Assembly: GCA_958298945.1 (NCBI GenBank)
Contig: OY282606.1
Span: 30,725,740 to 30,789,739, forward strand
Direction: 5' to 3'
Length of the DNA: 64,000 nucleotides
DNA from: Atherix ibis
Lineage: Eukaryota > Arthropoda > Insecta > Diptera > Athericidae
Shown here: one piece after another, positions 62,702-64,000 of the stretch
How the letters are laid out: each line of letters starts with the position of its first letter
Numbering within the stretch: position 1 is the stretch's first letter
The notes under the pieces: model-generated
Told to the model about the DNA's origin: nothing
The model's input: only the letters and a program-made list of their open reading frames with translations
Databases searched by the model: none
Made by a program: the position numbers and the translations under genes

Positions 62702-63586
62702 CGAGGTCTGTTCAAAAATTGTCCCGAATTTTGTGTTTTTTCAAAAATTATTTATTTATTCATGAATATATATTTTGTCCCCTTAAGTAATCCTCACCAG
62801 ATACACTTGTGCCAACGTTTTTTCCAATCTTTGAAGTACTTCAAAAAATCATTTATCCTTCGATGCCGTCTTTATCTCCTCAATCGTAGCGTAGCGTCGT
62901 CTTTTCATGGGGCTCTTTAGTTTCAAGAATAAGAAAAAGTCACAGGGGGCCAGATCTGGGGAATACGGTGGCTGAGGCATTATTAGTGTGTTGTTTTTGG
63001 CCAAAAATTTGCGCACAAGGAACGATGAGTGAGCAGGGGCGTTATCATGGTGAAAAAGCCAATTTTTGTGCTTCCATAAATCCGGGCGTTTCTGGCGGAT
63101 TGCTTCGCGCAACTTGCGCATAACTTGCAGGTAATATTCCTTATTGACCGTTCTACCATGTGGCATGAACTCATGATGCACCACGGCCCTGCAATCGAAG
63201 AAAGCTGTAAGCAAAACCTTCACATTCGATCGAAGTTGGCGCTTTTTTCGATTTTGGCTCGTGCGGCAACTTCCTTTAGGATGATTGAGCTTTGGTTTCA
63301 ACGTCATATCCATAAACCCATGATTCGTCAAGAGTTATGACCCTCTGGAGCAAATTTGGGTCGTCGCGGACAGCGTCCAACAGCTCCTTAGCAATGTTAT
63401 TGCGATGGTGTTTTTGGTCGAAATTGAGTAAAAATCGAAGACGAGCCAAAACACGTGCAAGCAAAGCAGCTGTCAAAAATTAACTGAACATTCAAAATGG
63501 CCGAACTTGTCGGCATAAGTGAAAGACATCGAATCTACATAAACCGCAGAAATTCAAAATTCGCGATACTTTTTGAACAGACCTCG
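62702..63586 (-). mobile_element. Mariner element related to the satellite MITE, 885 bp
   Basis: Inverted ends cgaggtctgttcaaaaa, flanked by TA (62700-62701, 63587-63588). The 63445-63586 end matches the satellite MITE closely (acgtgcaagcaaagcagctg, cattcaaaatggccgaac, gtcggcataagtga). About 400 bp shorter than a usual mariner: the transposase N-terminal region is missing. This is the only coding relative of the MITE in the window. Confidence 0.92.
62760..63476 (-). pseudogene. Mariner transposase, N-terminally deleted and frameshifted
   Basis: The first frame (63276-63476) runs ARLRFLLNFDQKHHRNN, then RVITLDESWVYGYDVETKAQ with the first catalytic Asp. After a frameshift near 63290 the second frame (62849-63331) gives LRSNVKVLLTAFFDCRAVVH, LFHHDNAPAHSSFLVRKFLA and YSPDLAPCDFFLFLKLKSPM with the second and third Asp spaced 34 apart, so the DD34D triad is intact. 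Another frameshift near 62870 separates the last residues. The paired helix-turn-helix domain that binds the TIRs is absent, so this copy could not act even if the frames were repaired by editing. Possibly the vertumnana subfamily, from memory. Confidence 0.88.
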
Positions 63587-64000
63587 TATTTCGGTGTGAG
63601 GGTCCCATTTTTTTTTTTTAAATGAAGAAGGAGATAAGGTTACTACAGTCAATTCTGAGCGTTATAGACATACACTAATCTTAACGATTTCAATTTGGAA
63701 GATATGTGTTACGAGTACAAGCCACAAAACACAGTGAAGTTCAGTTTAACCAAACCAACAAAATGCGCTAAAAGTTCCTAAGAAAAAATTATCTAAAAAT
63801 TACCTCAAAAGTATCTAGTCATGCAAAAGTTTTAATTGCAGTTATTTGAATAATATTATATTTTATGTGTAATGGAAGTTTCTGAGTTATAACATAATTT
63901 GTGTTTTATTTAAAGTTACTTTCCAAAGCATAAATTAGATAGCAATTTTTTTATTAGATTTTAAATTTTGACTATCTTAGATAGATATAGAAGTATTTTT

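Larger units (their letters stand above)
62560..64000 (-). repeat. Diverged copy of the Hsp70 3' flank, split by a mariner
   Basis: 62595-62690 resembles 50745-50810 (acgaaaattatcgcatatga / acaaaattattgtatctga; agaagccattgtatc / aaaagccattgtatc). 63640-63960 resembles 50870-51190 in the same order and orientation (cagtcaattct, aattacc, gtcatgcaaa, ttatttgaata / catttgaata, cataaattagatag / cacaaattagata). The mariner at 62702-63586 sits inside. Its orientation matches the flank of minus-strand Hsp70 gene 2, so a further Hsp70-type gene may lie just past the right edge. Confidence 0.6.

Noticed and set aside
1..64000. tRNA, rRNA or snRNA genes
   Set aside because: No A-box/B-box pairs with a cloverleaf, rRNA blocks or snRNA motifs were seen by eye; weak candidates in AT-rich DNA were not convincing.

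Overview
The window is AT-rich nuclear DNA from an insect, most likely a higher fly (Diptera, Brachycera). The support is spliced genes with GT/AG introns, an intronless inducible Hsp70 cluster in divergent orientation with heat-shock elements, several mariner-type transposons with TA target duplications, and a long satellite. The species cannot be named from the sequence.

Layout. (1) 1-23128 is a tandem satellite with a monomer of about 546 bp: roughly 40 full units, one shortened unit near 470-780, and a left edge outside the window. About 211 bp of each monomer is a truncated mariner-type MITE. The array ends on the right in a complete 235-bp copy of that MITE (23129-23363) with both terminal inverted repeats and a TA duplication. 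(2) 23364-36500 is a gene-poor transposon graveyard. It holds two relics of one RNase H-bearing retroelement, a mauritiana-like mariner, a DD41D-type mariner, a 393-bp TIR element, a THAP-like mini-exon, and two partial genes for small secreted proteins on the minus strand. (3) 36510-45425 is a 14-exon gene for the E3 ubiquitin ligase UBR3. (4) 46953-57164 holds three nearly identical intronless Hsp70 genes, two on the minus strand and one on the plus strand. The second and third form a divergent, palindromic pair whose inverted homology extends through the 3' flanks (about 50236-58595). (5) 58600-64000 contains another dead mariner, a possible Helitron-like relic, a four-exon secreted-protein gene (60876-62322), a diverged copy of the Hsp70 3' flank, and an internally deleted mariner of the same family as the satellite MITE.

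How the parts relate. The satellite, the edge MITE and the mariner at 62702-63586 share terminal and subterminal sequence, so they look like one lineage: mariner to MITE to satellite. The secreted-protein genes (27.2 kb, 31.9-33.3 kb, 60.9-62.3 kb) share exon structure and appear to be a local paralogue family. A relic of what looks like their first exon sits in the Hsp70 3' flanks, suggesting that the two families were duplicated together. The Hsp70 layout suggests an ancestral divergent pair was duplicated in inverted orientation and that one copy has since been lost.

Limits: all homology calls are from memory of protein families and by-eye comparison. Splice sites were chosen by consensus and reading phase and were not confirmed by transcripts.
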